In this document: positions 26,384 through 35,194 of the stretch, piece after piece
Layout: every line of letters starts with the position of its first letter
Numbering within the stretch: the first letter of the stretch is position 1
Source of the DNA: Aliiglaciecola lipolytica
Lineage (GTDB): Bacteria; Pseudomonadota; Gammaproteobacteria; Enterobacterales; Alteromonadaceae
Direction of reading: 5' to 3'
Assembly: GCF_018860635.1 (NCBI RefSeq)
Contig: NZ_JAHKPT010000035.1
Coordinates: forward strand, 436,241 to 500,240
Length of the DNA: 64,000 bases
Made by a program: the position numbers and the translations under genes
Notes under the pieces: model-generated
The model's database searches: none
What the model was told of the DNA's origin: nothing
Seen by the model: the letters and a program-made list of their open reading frames with translations, nothing else

Positions 26384-27071
26384 TTTCACACAGTCTTTCT
26401 AACCCCTGCATATTTATAATTTCTATTGTCCCGTAGTCAACTTTGACAATTTTCTTTTGATTCAACTCATTCAATAGTTTATTTACTGTTTGCCGCGAAC
26501 TATTAATCATATGTGCCAATGATTCTTGCGATATAGCGATCCGTTTGCTTTTTTGATTTTGGTTGCTGTTATGGAGTCCGTTGGCCAGTAATATAATTCG
26601 GCGCGCCAATTGTCCCAATAAAGATAAACCGCCAGTTTCGTCGATTAGATTAAACGTGACTCTGATACGTTGACACAACATACGCATAAAATGCGGATAG
26701 AAGTGTGGTTTATTTTGCAGTAAATTCTGAAATGTTAGTTTGGGGATCATCAGCAAGCTGGTGGTTTCATCCGCATGGGCGTCATGGCTTCTAGGCAAAT
26801 CGTCAAACATCGATATTTCACCAAACCAAGTCCCACTTTCCAGCCAAGTGAGAACCATTTCCTTACCCTGTGAATTGACGTTACTAACTCGAATTTTTCC
26901 TTTCAGAATACAATAAATTCCGTCTGCACTATCGCCTTTAGCATGCAATATTTGCCCTTTGCTGAGCATCTTTATTTTACTCACTGAAATTAATGCTTGA
27001 ATGACATCAATAGGCAACTGATCGAGCCAATTGTTGTGTTTGAAAAGATACTCTATCTCTGAATTATCCAT
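26379..27071 (-). CDS. CRP/FNR-family transcriptional regulator without an Fe-S cysteine cluster
   Basis: The 230-residue protein from the ATG at 27071 (the frame is open to a TTG at 27137, but the canonical family start is this Met) has an N-terminal cyclic-nucleotide-type beta-barrel: LSKGQILHAKGDSADGIYCILKGKIRV, then WFGEISMFDDLPRSHDAHA. A long dimer helix follows, then a C-terminal HTH (ISQESLAHMINSSRQTVNKLLNEL). No N-terminal cysteine cluster is present, so it is not an FNR oxygen sensor; the effector is unknown. It is divergent from the class II aldolase gene by about 100 bases and may regulate it. Confidence 0.83.
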   Translation of the reverse strand: MDNSEIEYLFKHNNWLDQLPIDVIQALISVSKIKMLSKGQILHAKGDSADGIYCILKGKIRVSNVNSQGKEMVLTWLESGTWFGEISMFDDLPRSHDAHADETTSLLMIPKLTFQNLLQNKPHFYPHFMRMLCQRIRVTFNLIDETGGLSLLGQLARRIILLANGLHNSNQNQKSKRIAISQESLAHMINSSRQTVNKLLNELNQKKIVKVDYGTIEIINMQGLERLCEI

Positions 27072-27169
27072 TGCTATTTCATTGAAACTGTCAAATAGAC
27101 GACAGTCTAACCTGTAAATATACCTTAGAGTGTACAAATGTTATTAAAATGTAATATCGGAGCGTAAAA

Positions 27170-27925
27170 GTGGATTCCAAAGTTCAAGAATTAGTAAGTG
27201 AGCAAGAGTGGCAAATGCGCGTTAATTTAGCCGCGTGTTATCGTATCGTCGCCCATTATGGTTGGGATGATTTGGTGTTTACCCATATTTCCGCCCGTGT
27301 ACCTGGACCAGAGCACCATTTTTTAATTAATCCGTATGGCTTAATGTTTGACGAGGTGACAGCTTCCAACTTAGTCAAAGTTGATCTGCAAGGAAAGATA
27401 GTGATGGACTCGCCGTATAATATTAATCCTGCTGGATTTACGATTCACTCTGCAGTGCATGAGGCCAGAGAAGACGCTTTATGTGTAATGCATTTGCATA
27501 CCACTGCTGGCGTTGCGCTTTCAACCCTTGAAGGTGGACTACAGGCTTATAGCCAGCAATCCTTATTCCCTCTGTCTTCATTGGCTTATCATGATTATGA
27601 AGGGGTTGCCCTTAATCCCGATGAGAAAATACGCCTAGTTACTGATTTGGCTGATAAAAACTTTATGATTTTGCGCAATCATGGTTTATTAACTTGTGGT
27701 GAAACCGTAGCTGACACGTTTTTGTATATGTTTTTGTTGCAACGCTCCTGTGAAATTCAACTACAGGCACAGGCAACAGGACAGCCATTGATTAAAATTC
27801 CAGATCCCATTTTAGATGGTATTCAAGCTCAGGCGAAACAAGTCACACGTTCCGTTGGTGGTGCTTTGGCATGGCCAGGAATTTTGCGCAAATTAGACAA
27901 AGTTAGCCCTGGTTACGATCAGTAA
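27170..27925 (+). CDS. Class II aldolase/adducin family protein
   Basis: A 251-residue zinc-dependent aldolase-fold protein. The family's metal ligands appear as CVMHLHTTAG (H-x-H) and a downstream His in ILRNHGLLTCGE, with the substrate loop FTHISARVPGPEHHFLINPYGLMFDEV. Such proteins include L-fuculose-phosphate aldolases and decarboxylase-like relatives; the actual substrate cannot be called. The GTG start at 27170 has GGAG at 27157-27160. It is divergent from the CRP-like gene. A tandem repeat and then a hairpin follow. Confidence 0.85.
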   Translation: MDSKVQELVSEQEWQMRVNLAACYRIVAHYGWDDLVFTHISARVPGPEHHFLINPYGLMFDEVTASNLVKVDLQGKIVMDSPYNINPAGFTIHSAVHEAREDALCVMHLHTTAGVALSTLEGGLQAYSQQSLFPLSSLAYHDYEGVALNPDEKIRLVTDLADKNFMILRNHGLLTCGETVADTFLYMFLLQRSCEIQLQAQATGQPLIKIPDPILDGIQAQAKQVTRSVGGALAWPGILRKLDKVSPGYDQ

Positions 27926-27966
27926 ATAGAACCCGTGGTCTAAGTCAGCTCATCGTGGACAGGCAT

Positions 27967-28046
27967 TGAATTAGCATGGACAGGCATGTTTTATTTCGGT
28001 GAGTAGTGAATTAGCATGGACAGGCATGTTTTAATTGGGTGAGTAG
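27967..28046 (+). repeat. Two tandem 40-bp direct repeats (REP-like?)
   Basis: Unit 1 (27967-28006) and unit 2 (28007-28046) are directly adjacent and differ at two positions of 40. Each starts TGAATTAGCATGGACAGGCA. The core GGACAGGCAT also occurs once more just upstream (27957-27966), as a partial copy. The repeat lies between the aldolase stop and its hairpin terminator. It contains no start-to-stop ORF of note. Confidence 0.85.
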
Positions 28047-28078
28047 TGTTTACCGATATCAGGAACGCAGAAATAATG

Positions 28079-28109
28079 AGGTTTTTCAGGTATTGAAAAA
28101 CCTTATTTT
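28079..28109 (+). terminator. Hairpin terminator downstream of the aldolase gene
   Basis: A 10-bp stem AGGTTTTTCA (28079-28088) / TGAAAAACCT (28094-28103) with a 5-nt loop is followed by TATTTTA. It is about 150 bases after the aldolase stop, beyond the 40-bp repeats. It is also close to the convergent FKBP gene. Confidence 0.62.
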
Positions 28110-28147
28110 ATATTTGCTACAGTTGGTGAATATGTATGTCAGAATGA

Positions 28148-28618
28148 TTATTGTATTTCTAACAGTTCCACTTCGAAAATGAGCAAAGAGCCCGGTGTTA
28201 TTTTTCCGGTAGCACGGTCACCATAGGCTAAATCAGCAGGTATGAAAAACTTAAACTTATCTCCAACCACCATCAATTGAACACCCTCGGTCCAACCTGG
28301 AATAACTTGGTTCAATGGAAAACTGATAGGTTCGCCTCGGTCAACTGAGCTATCAAACACACTGCCATCTATTAACATGCCGTGGTAGTGTACTTTAACA
28401 GTTGAGTTGGCTTTTGGATGTTCGTCACCATTACCTTTTTGCAATATTTGATATTGCAGCCCTGAGGCTGTTTCCACAACATCTTGGTTAGTTTTGTTGT
28501 TAACCAAAAATTCTTTTCCCACAGCAATATTTTCAATTGCTAACTTTTTATTATTTGAATTTCTATTGAAGTAGAATATTGCTATTGCAATGACCACAGC
28601 TAAAACAATAAATTTCAT
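28148..28618 (-). CDS. FKBP-type peptidyl-prolyl isomerase, membrane-anchored
   Basis: Catalyses proline cis/trans isomerisation for protein folding. The 156-residue protein has an N-terminal membrane span (about residues 3-18) and a C-terminal FKBP domain (about 50-156): VKVHYHGMLIDGSVFDSS, ISFPLNQVIPGWTEGVQLM, GDKFKFFIPADLAYG and GSLLIFEVELLEI. The span with no cleavage site suggests a periplasm-facing anchor. The start is the ATG at 28618; AGGA lies six bases away, whereas the GTG one codon upstream is only three bases from it. It lies 59 bases downstream of the M20 peptidase gene in the same direction. Confidence 0.87.
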   Translation of the reverse strand: MKFIVLAVVIAIAIFYFNRNSNNKKLAIENIAVGKEFLVNNKTNQDVVETASGLQYQILQKGNGDEHPKANSTVKVHYHGMLIDGSVFDSSVDRGEPISFPLNQVIPGWTEGVQLMVVGDKFKFFIPADLAYGDRATGKITPGSLLIFEVELLEIQ

Positions 28619-28677
28619 CACTTTTCCTATTTATTTTGATTAATTAATGTAAATGCCTAACAAGGTTTTTTTCTAAG

Positions 28678-30072
28678 TTAGTTGCCCGCCAATTCCTTCA
28701 GAATAATACTCCAATGATCTAATCCATCATAAAATGCTTTGATGGGCAGCCGTTCATTAAGGCCATGGGCATACATGTCGTCTGGATTGATAAATGCACT
28801 GGATATCGCCCATGTTGGAATCCCAGCTTTACGAAAATGCTTACCATCGGTGCCGCCTGATTCCATATAAGCGATGATATCTAGGTTGGGATACCTTAGA
28901 TGTACGGCTTTGGCAATGGCAGACATTACGTCTTCTCGTAACTCGGAAATGGGGCTTTCAACCGGTTCATCTAGCGTGACAATCTCAATTTCATCGTTAT
29001 CGACCACTTTTTGTAAGGTTTGTTTAATTTTTTCTACGGAAACCCCAGGGAAAACGCGACAATTCACAGTTGCAGTTGCGGATTGAGGTAGGGCATTTTC
29101 AGCGTGTCCAGCATTTAACATAGTCGCAACGCATGTGGTACGTGTTGTACCTACATAAGATGATTCTATCTGTAAGCGGTCAGAGGCTTGCTTATCGGTA
29201 GGATCTTTAGCAAAAGCGATCATCGCCTCACCCAATTCGCCGCCAAATTGATGCCCTGAGACTTTAAAAAACTTACGGGTCATATCACTCCACATGACAG
29301 GAAAGTGGTAGTCTTTGATATTTAGTAAGGCGCTAGATAGTTCGTAAATTGCATTATCAGTGCGTGGTCTTGAACTGTGCCCACCTTTATTGCGCAATGT
29401 CAGCTCAAAGCTCACGTAAGTTTTTTCTGCAGCCTGAACAAGATACGCGATGGCATTACCATTTTCATCCAAGTCACCACCACCGGCATCCGAATTTAAT
29501 GCGAATTCAGCCGTTGCTAATTCAGGACGTTCATTGGCTAACATACGGGTTGTGACCATGCCAGTTTCTTCATCACCCGAAAAAACCAGATAGAGTTCTC
29601 TATTAGGAACAAACCCTTGCTTTTTTAAACGTATAAACGTTGATGAAAGCATGGCAATCCCAAACTTATTATCAATGCTACCCCGTCCATAAAAGTTTTT
29701 GTCATCTTGGGTCAGTTCAAATGGTGGTCGTTGCCAATCTTTTGCCAAGGCTTCTACTACATCCATGTGACCTAACAACAAAATAGGCTCCTTGTCACTT
29801 AAACCATTTGTTGGATAACGCACAATTAAGGAAGCCGTTTCTCCGCTAGGAATAATCTGAATGTCGTCGTTACTAAACCCTACCGCTTTAAATTCACTTG
29901 CCAAATATGCCGCCATTTTGGGCACATTTCCTTTGCCGGCTACCGTGGGGATACCGATAATCGTTCTATAAATTTCCAAAGATTTCTTCGCATGTTCGGA
30001 ATTTTTTAAATCGTTTGCCAGTGCCGATGCGGTCGATATTAGCAAGATGCAAAATACTAAAGCATTTTTCAT
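28678..30072 (-). CDS. M20 family zinc peptidase, exported
   Basis: A 464-residue peptidase with an N-terminal signal peptide (cleavage near SALA|ND). Metal ligands and catalytic residues of M20 are seen: LLLGHMDVVEA (His, Asp), YGRGSIDNKFGIAM (Asp), FSGDEETGM (Glu-Glu) and AYMESGGTDGKHF towards the C-terminus. A dimerisation domain lies between (about residues 200-330). The substrate is unknown; the group includes carboxypeptidases and aminoacylases. The upstream 240 bases hold no gene. It probably shares a transcript with the FKBP gene that follows. Confidence 0.88.
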   Translation of the reverse strand: MKNALVFCILLISTASALANDLKNSEHAKKSLEIYRTIIGIPTVAGKGNVPKMAAYLASEFKAVGFSNDDIQIIPSGETASLIVRYPTNGLSDKEPILLLGHMDVVEALAKDWQRPPFELTQDDKNFYGRGSIDNKFGIAMLSSTFIRLKKQGFVPNRELYLVFSGDEETGMVTTRMLANERPELATAEFALNSDAGGGDLDENGNAIAYLVQAAEKTYVSFELTLRNKGGHSSRPRTDNAIYELSSALLNIKDYHFPVMWSDMTRKFFKVSGHQFGGELGEAMIAFAKDPTDKQASDRLQIESSYVGTTRTTCVATMLNAGHAENALPQSATATVNCRVFPGVSVEKIKQTLQKVVDNDEIEIVTLDEPVESPISELREDVMSAIAKAVHLRYPNLDIIAYMESGGTDGKHFRKAGIPTWAISSAFINPDDMYAHGLNERLPIKAFYDGLDHWSIILKELAGN

Positions 30073-30281
30073 TGGTTAGCTCTTTATTTAAATTAAGTAG
30101 GTCGTCTAGATTAACGGCAACGAAGGGTAAATGCATTCATCCCTTTAACTTTATTTATACTGGACTCTATTTAATTGCTATCAGGAGTATATTTAAACGG
30201 CTTTTCTAGACGATTTTAGTATTTATTCCTATACTCATTTTAACATTGGCAGGATTCTGATTAGGTTATAACTGAGGGATA

Positions 30282-30300
30282 TAGGTCCATTCTAGACCTA
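30282..30300. promoter_or_regulatory. Inverted repeat immediately upstream of the DUF4157 gene
   Basis: TAGGTC (30282-30287) and GACCTA (30295-30300) form a 6-bp dyad with a 7-base spacer, ending 12 bases before the ATG at 30313. No Shine-Dalgarno is apparent in this interval. It could be an operator or a start-site hairpin; either is inference. Confidence 0.3.
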
Positions 30301-30312
30301 CTAATAATAGAT

Positions 30313-33300
30313 ATGATGAACGGTCGGCATCATGCCACAAAATCAAGCAAAGACTCCACTGCGGGCGAAACTAAAAACGCTCGAGCGAATTCTGCGCTAT
30401 CTAAAATAGCAGAACAAAAACCTCCTGAACTGAATCAACATTGGCAGCAACTGACGATGTCTGCAGCAAGTAGCGCGAGCCAATACATACAAAGGAAATG
30501 CAACGGTTGTGCGAGCTCCCAAACACCCTGCGATGATCCTATTGATTCTTTTATGCAACCTAAGCTCAATATTGGTATGCCTAATGACCACTTTGAACAA
30601 CAAGCTGATTTAGTTGCTGAAAAAGTAATCTCTGGTAGTCACGATGCAATTATGCCGAGCAAGGTACTTGCTAAACCTGTACAAACTAGTTTAAAAAATA
30701 CCGCGACAGATCCAGTCAATATGCACACTAATATTGAAAGTCAACTGAAGACTCACAACTCTAAATCTCCAGGTAGGCCAATTAACAAAGAGATTAAAGA
30801 TAAAATTGAACCGGTTATTGGAGCTGATTTAAGTCAGGTGAGGGTGCATTCCGATTCAAAAAGCCATCAAATGGCAGCCTCAATCAATGCAAAAGCGTTT
30901 ACCCTTAAAAATAATATCTATTTAGGAGCGCAACAAAGCTCAACTGATTTAGGCCTCATTGCACATGAGGCAACCCATACGGTTCAACAAAGCAGATACA
31001 CAAATAGAATTCAACGGATATCTGATGACTATTTAAATTTTAATGCCCCACCACAATCGTTAGCCATTGAAGTCATTGCAACTGATATTTCTGCTTGGGA
31101 CGATGAACGCAAAATAGCGGCGATAAAGCAATTACTTAATACTTGGTGGGTCACACCTTCAGAAGAAAATGCGTTAGAGCGTCTCTGGTCTAGCTTTGGC
31201 GAGCGTTTCCCGCAAATGGTTAATCTCCATATCACTCTTTTTCGGAAAAGTTATGAAGCAGGATTGGCTATTACTGACATGCAATTACCGGTAGTACAGA
31301 ACTTTTTAAATCAGTTCAGACGTGCTGCTGTTGAATTCGTCCTCAACATTCTAGAGCTCAGCAAAATCAATGTGAATAATGAACGGATACGCTATGGTCT
31401 AGTCAATGTTACTCAAAACCCCGTTTCTTTAAGCATTATGGTTGACTCACCTGAAACCCAAGCGCTTAGATTAGCCGCATCGCAGTTATCAGACCGCCGG
31501 GCACACATTAATCGCTTATCGGCTGAGCGAGGAAGTTTAGAGCAGCATGGTACTGGGGGGAATGCAATAGGTGGAAGAATCGTGTATGACATGATTCGCA
31601 ATCCTGACCGACATGAGGCTTTGGGGAGGCAAATTAGTGAACAACAAGAAGTACTTAATGCTCTACAATCTGTCCACCAACAGAACTTTCCTATTCTAGC
31701 CGCTTATGCAGAACCAGGTTACGGCAATGACAATGCATTAAGGGCGATTGCATCAAATGATGATATTCCCTTAGATAGCATGATGTCACCAGTGGCCCAA
31801 CAAGTTGGCGAAACGATATTTGAGACCCTTGAAAATATAGCTGAAACGAGAGAGCGCATACTTGATGACAATGATGTTATTTGGGAGTTGCCCCGTATTA
31901 TTGATTGGACAAAACGTGAACTTGGTTATGAAGATGGTGGACTACAATCTGAATTGGTCAACGCTATGCGCGCCCAAACTGAAGAAGACCAAGCTTTTAT
32001 AGACATGGCACTTGGGGTGCTCGCCTTGGGTTTTGGATTGCTTGCTGCGATTCCTACTGGCGGCAGTAGCTTAGTTGCAGGTATTGCAGTTGTGGGGGCA
32101 GGGGCTAGTTTAGCGGTTAATACAGCGATCGCCCTTCGTAGTCTAGATCAATATCAATTGGATGTCGCCGCCTCTGGTAGTCATTTCGAAAAAGCCCAAG
32201 CCGTATCAGCAGCTGATCCGTCGTTACTATGGGTGGCCGTTGATATTGTCGGCGCGGGTCTTGAGCTTCCTGCCGCTAGGCAAGTATTTCGTGGAGCTGC
32301 ATCGAGTATTCGACGGGCGATGAATAGTGCGTCTGATGAAGCACTAGATGTAATGGAAAATAGAATTATCGAACTTGTTGAGCAATCAGCCAGTGCTGAG
32401 CCTGGAGGTGATGCAACCCGAGCTATGGCTGAAAGTATCGCTCGCGGTATCCGCCAGAAGGTGACTCAATCTCAGAATGCACAATCGGCGTTACACCGGG
32501 TTCAGTCACAAATTGACGAGGTCACGTCGAGTCTGCGAAACGGGACTGATGATTTGATTGAGCAAGCACGTTTAATCAGTGAAATAGAAAATGGTGCGCA
32601 TCATTTAAAAGCTGCTGGCAACGGCATGCTCATTCGCTGTAGTGATCAATGTACACTTATTCGGTCTTTTTATCGTCAAGAGTTAGCGGAGCATAGTGGT
32701 TTATTGGCTCGCTTAGATGCTGTTGAATCCGCAGCGCGTAGGGCACCTGAAAGTCCAGCTTGGCGGCAACAGGCCGGTGATTTAGTTGCTGAACTCAAAC
32801 AACAGCGTGCTCGGCCAATACGTGCGGCTTTATCTGATAGTGCAGATCTAGATAGGTTACTAGCCAGAGAATTAGCACCTGAATTGTCTGATAGAGTTTT
32901 GCAGTCTTTGTCTGATGTCGTTGCCAGTGGTGATTTTAACTCTGAAATGTTTCAACGGATGGTAACTGTTATTGCTGGCACCGAAGAAGGTTTGCTGCGT
33001 CAACTGTTGCAGACACAAGTGCGTATTAACTTAAATACGGCCGGTGATAGGCGTGTTTTTCACTTATTCGAATCTGTTCACTGGGACACCCTTGGCTCTT
33101 ATCAACAAATGAATATGTTCGAAGCACAAGCCCGTGGTTATCGAGTTTCAATGGGACCAACTCGTCGAATAGACACAGGCGCCAGTGGGCGCCTTATTGA
33201 TGAGACACAACAGCTTGGCTCTGCAAATACTAATATTCTAATTGGCGATGGTGTGAATCGGCAGGGGTATGAATCCATACTTCCTACGCGTTCAGAAATA

Positions 33301-34311
33301 GCCGGTTTGAGCGATGATGCCAGTGATTTTGCTTTGTCTATTCGGCAACAAGCAGATGAGGCAGCTATACAAGCTCAGGCGGCTGTAATGAGAGGCGATG
33401 TTGATGCAACGGAATTAGCCTCTCATGCGGCTGAGTTAGGCCGTCGAGCAGATTTGGCTGCTAATGATCCTATGAATCAATTATCTCGACTATTGAGTGA
33501 TATGTTTGCTGAGCGACTACATGCTTCTGGAGCTGGGTTTGGGATTGAGTTGCGCACAGGCATCGCCTACGGCCCTGAAGTGGTTAATCAAATTTACCAA
33601 AATCAAGGTATCGAAAGATTAATTCGTGAGCTACATCAAATGCGTGCACCTGGCACTCGATTCCGTGTTCATCTCGATTTAAGTTTGACTCCTCATAACG
33701 GTTTTGACGTATTGGAGCGCATTACTTATCGTGTTGAAATGGTAGAAGAAATGGCTGGTGGCGGATTGACTGAATTACGACCTATGTTCGAAGCCAGCAT
33801 TACGATACCTCAAACTGAAATTAGAAGTTCTTCACATATCCATAGGGGAGGACGAAATATTGGTATTGAAGGAATTGAGTTAGATGTAGATAGTCAGTTC
33901 GGGGCCTTGGCTGAACACTTTAATTTAGGCCATTTACCTGATTTACCCAGTGTCGGATACGCGGATGATTTAACTGGAGCAGGCCAATTACATGATATTG
34001 ATTTAGTAGAGCTTGCTGGAGGAGAGTTAGGCGGTTTAGTTCTGGATCGTCGTAGTTTTCGACATGTTTCAATGGATGGGGTGAGTTTAAGGGACGCGCA
34101 GTTAAGGCATTCAGATTTTTACAATGTTGATTTGAGCTACACAGATTTACGTGGTGCAGATTTAACCGGTGCTAATCTGCAAGGTGCGACAATTGACGTT
34201 TCGCGTCTTGATATTAGTACAACGCTGCCAGATGGCACACCTTATTTATCACCAATTGACTTAACTCGATATACAGATCCTTCACATCCTAACTTTTTTC
34301 AGCCAAATTAA
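30313..34311 (+). CDS. DUF4157-domain protein with pentapeptide repeats (injection-system effector-like)
   Basis: A 1332-residue protein. Residues 1-60 are low-complexity. CNGC...C (Cys 63, 66, 73) and KLNIGMPNDHFEQQADLVAEKV (about 84-105) match the usual lead-in of DUF4157 proteins. DUF4157 itself (about 155-230) ends in the HEATH zinc motif (218-222). A glycine-rich hydrophobic hairpin follows (about 565-605). The long remainder is unassigned. C-terminal pentapeptide repeats (about 1240-1297, with YTDLRGADLTGANLQGATID) are followed by a short tail. DUF4157 proteins are typical cargo of extracellular contractile injection systems, but no such structural gene lies in the window. No signal peptide. 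The toxin activity is not identifiable. Confidence 0.8.
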   Translation: MMNGRHHATKSSKDSTAGETKNARANSALSKIAEQKPPELNQHWQQLTMSAASSASQYIQRKCNGCASSQTPCDDPIDSFMQPKLNIGMPNDHFEQQADLVAEKVISGSHDAIMPSKVLAKPVQTSLKNTATDPVNMHTNIESQLKTHNSKSPGRPINKEIKDKIEPVIGADLSQVRVHSDSKSHQMAASINAKAFTLKNNIYLGAQQSSTDLGLIAHEATHTVQQSRYTNRIQRISDDYLNFNAPPQSLAIEVIATDISAWDDERKIAAIKQLLNTWWVTPSEENALERLWSSFGERFPQMVNLHITLFRKSYEAGLAITDMQLPVVQNFLNQFRRAAVEFVLNILELSKINVNNERIRYGLVNVTQNPVSLSIMVDSPETQALRLAASQLSDRRAHINRLSAERGSLEQHGTGGNAIGGRIVYDMIRNPDRHEALGRQISEQQEVLNALQSVHQQNFPILAAYAEPGYGNDNALRAIASNDDIPLDSMMSPVAQQVGETIFETLENIAETRERILDDNDVIWELPRIIDWTKRELGYEDGGLQSELVNAMRAQTEEDQAFIDMALGVLALGFGLLAAIPTGGSSLVAGIAVVGAGASLAVNTAIALRSLDQYQLDVAASGSHFEKAQAVSAADPSLLWVAVDIVGAGLELPAARQVFRGAASSIRRAMNSASDEALDVMENRIIELVEQSASAEPGGDATRAMAESIARGIRQKVTQSQNAQSALHRVQSQIDEVTSSLRNGTDDLIEQARLISEIENGAHHLKAAGNGMLIRCSDQCTLIRSFYRQELAEHSGLLARLDAVESAARRAPESPAWRQQAGDLVAELKQQRARPIRAALSDSADLDRLLARELAPELSDRVLQSLSDVVASGDFNSEMFQRMVTVIAGTEEGLLRQLLQTQVRINLNTAGDRRVFHLFESVHWDTLGSYQQMNMFEAQARGYRVSMGPTRRIDTGASGRLIDETQQLGSANTNILIGDGVNRQGYESILPTRSEIAGLSDDASDFALSIRQQADEAAIQAQAAVMRGDVDATELASHAAELGRRADLAANDPMNQLSRLLSDMFAERLHASGAGFGIELRTGIAYGPEVVNQIYQNQGIERLIRELHQMRAPGTRFRVHLDLSLTPHNGFDVLERITYRVEMVEEMAGGGLTELRPMFEASITIPQTEIRSSSHIHRGGRNIGIEGIELDVDSQFGALAEHFNLGHLPDLPSVGYADDLTGAGQLHDIDLVELAGGELGGLVLDRRSFRHVSMDGVSLRDAQLRHSDFYNVDLSYTDLRGADLTGANLQGATIDVSRLDISTTLPDGTPYLSPIDLTRYTDPSHPNFFQPN

Positions 34312-34420
34312 CTAACGACCTCTAACCCAATTTGCGGCTAATTGAGATCCTGAAGCTATCGTTAAATAAGCTATTTTCGACACCGAGTTTGATATCAAAA
34401 GTGCTAAAGTCAAAATTGAA

Positions 34421-35182
34421 ATGAAAATATCCATCGTCACAGGTGGAGGAAGTGGTATTGGTTTGGCCGTTTGTAAGGCCTTGGCAGCAGATGGTCATAA
34501 AGTCATAGTGGTTGATTTATAAGCGTCTGCGAGTGAGGAGGTTGCCCAGGAAATTCTATCGGAGGGGGGAGACGCACACGCCATAGCATTAGATGTTTCA
34601 GACCACAAACAGGTCAAACACGCTTTTGAGCAAGTAGCCCAGCAATACGGCAGCATTGATGTGTTGGTCAATAATGCAGGTATTGGCTCAATTGGGACCT
34701 TAGAAGAAACTACTGAAAGTGAATTAGACAAAGTGTATCAGGTGAATGTTAAAGGTGTATACAATTGTGCATTCGCAACCATTTCTCAGATGAAAAAACA
34801 GCAGTCAGGTGTCATTGTTAATATGGCGTCTATTGCCTCGAGTGTAGGTATTCCAGATAGGTTTGCATATTCAATGAGTAAAGGCGCAGTGTTAACCATG
34901 ACTTACTCGATTGCTAAAGACTATGTTGAAGAGGGCATTCGTTGTAACTGTGTAGCCCCTGCACGTGTGCATACTCCATTTGTTGATAACTATTTAGAAA
35001 AGAATTATCCAGAAAACAAACAGGAAATGTTTCAGAAACTATCTAAAACTCAGCCAATAGGTCGGATGGCTAAGCCCGTGGAAATTGCCCAATTGGTAAA
35101 GTATTTATGTTCAGATGATGCCAGCTTTATCACTGGAAGTAATTTTCCAATAGACGGTGGTTTTGTCACTATTAACAACTAA
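34421..35182 (+). pseudogene. Broken short-chain dehydrogenase (2-keto-3-deoxy-L-fuconate dehydrogenase-like), in-frame TAA
   Basis: The frame from ATG 34421 begins MKISIVTGGGSGIGLAVCKA, a textbook SDR cofactor motif (TGGGSGIG). It is interrupted by TAA at codon 34 (34520-34522) and then continues in the same frame through IDVLVNNAGIG, NMASIAS, the YSMSK catalytic pair and RCNCVAPARVHTPFVDNYL to TAA at 35180. Reading past one stop gives a normal 253-residue SDR, so a single substitution is the lesion. The C-terminal pattern resembles 2-keto-3-deoxy-L-fuconate 4-dehydrogenases. No good ribosome-binding site precedes the ATG. Restart at GTG 34661 would lack the NAD-binding half. Sequencing error is the main alternative. 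Confidence 0.8.
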
Positions 35183-35194
35183 CAGGAATTAATA

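Noticed and set aside
34520-34522. TAA in the SDR gene as a recoded codon
   Set aside because: Selenocysteine uses UGA, and TAA has no known programmed readthrough of this type in these bacteria; a point mutation is simpler.
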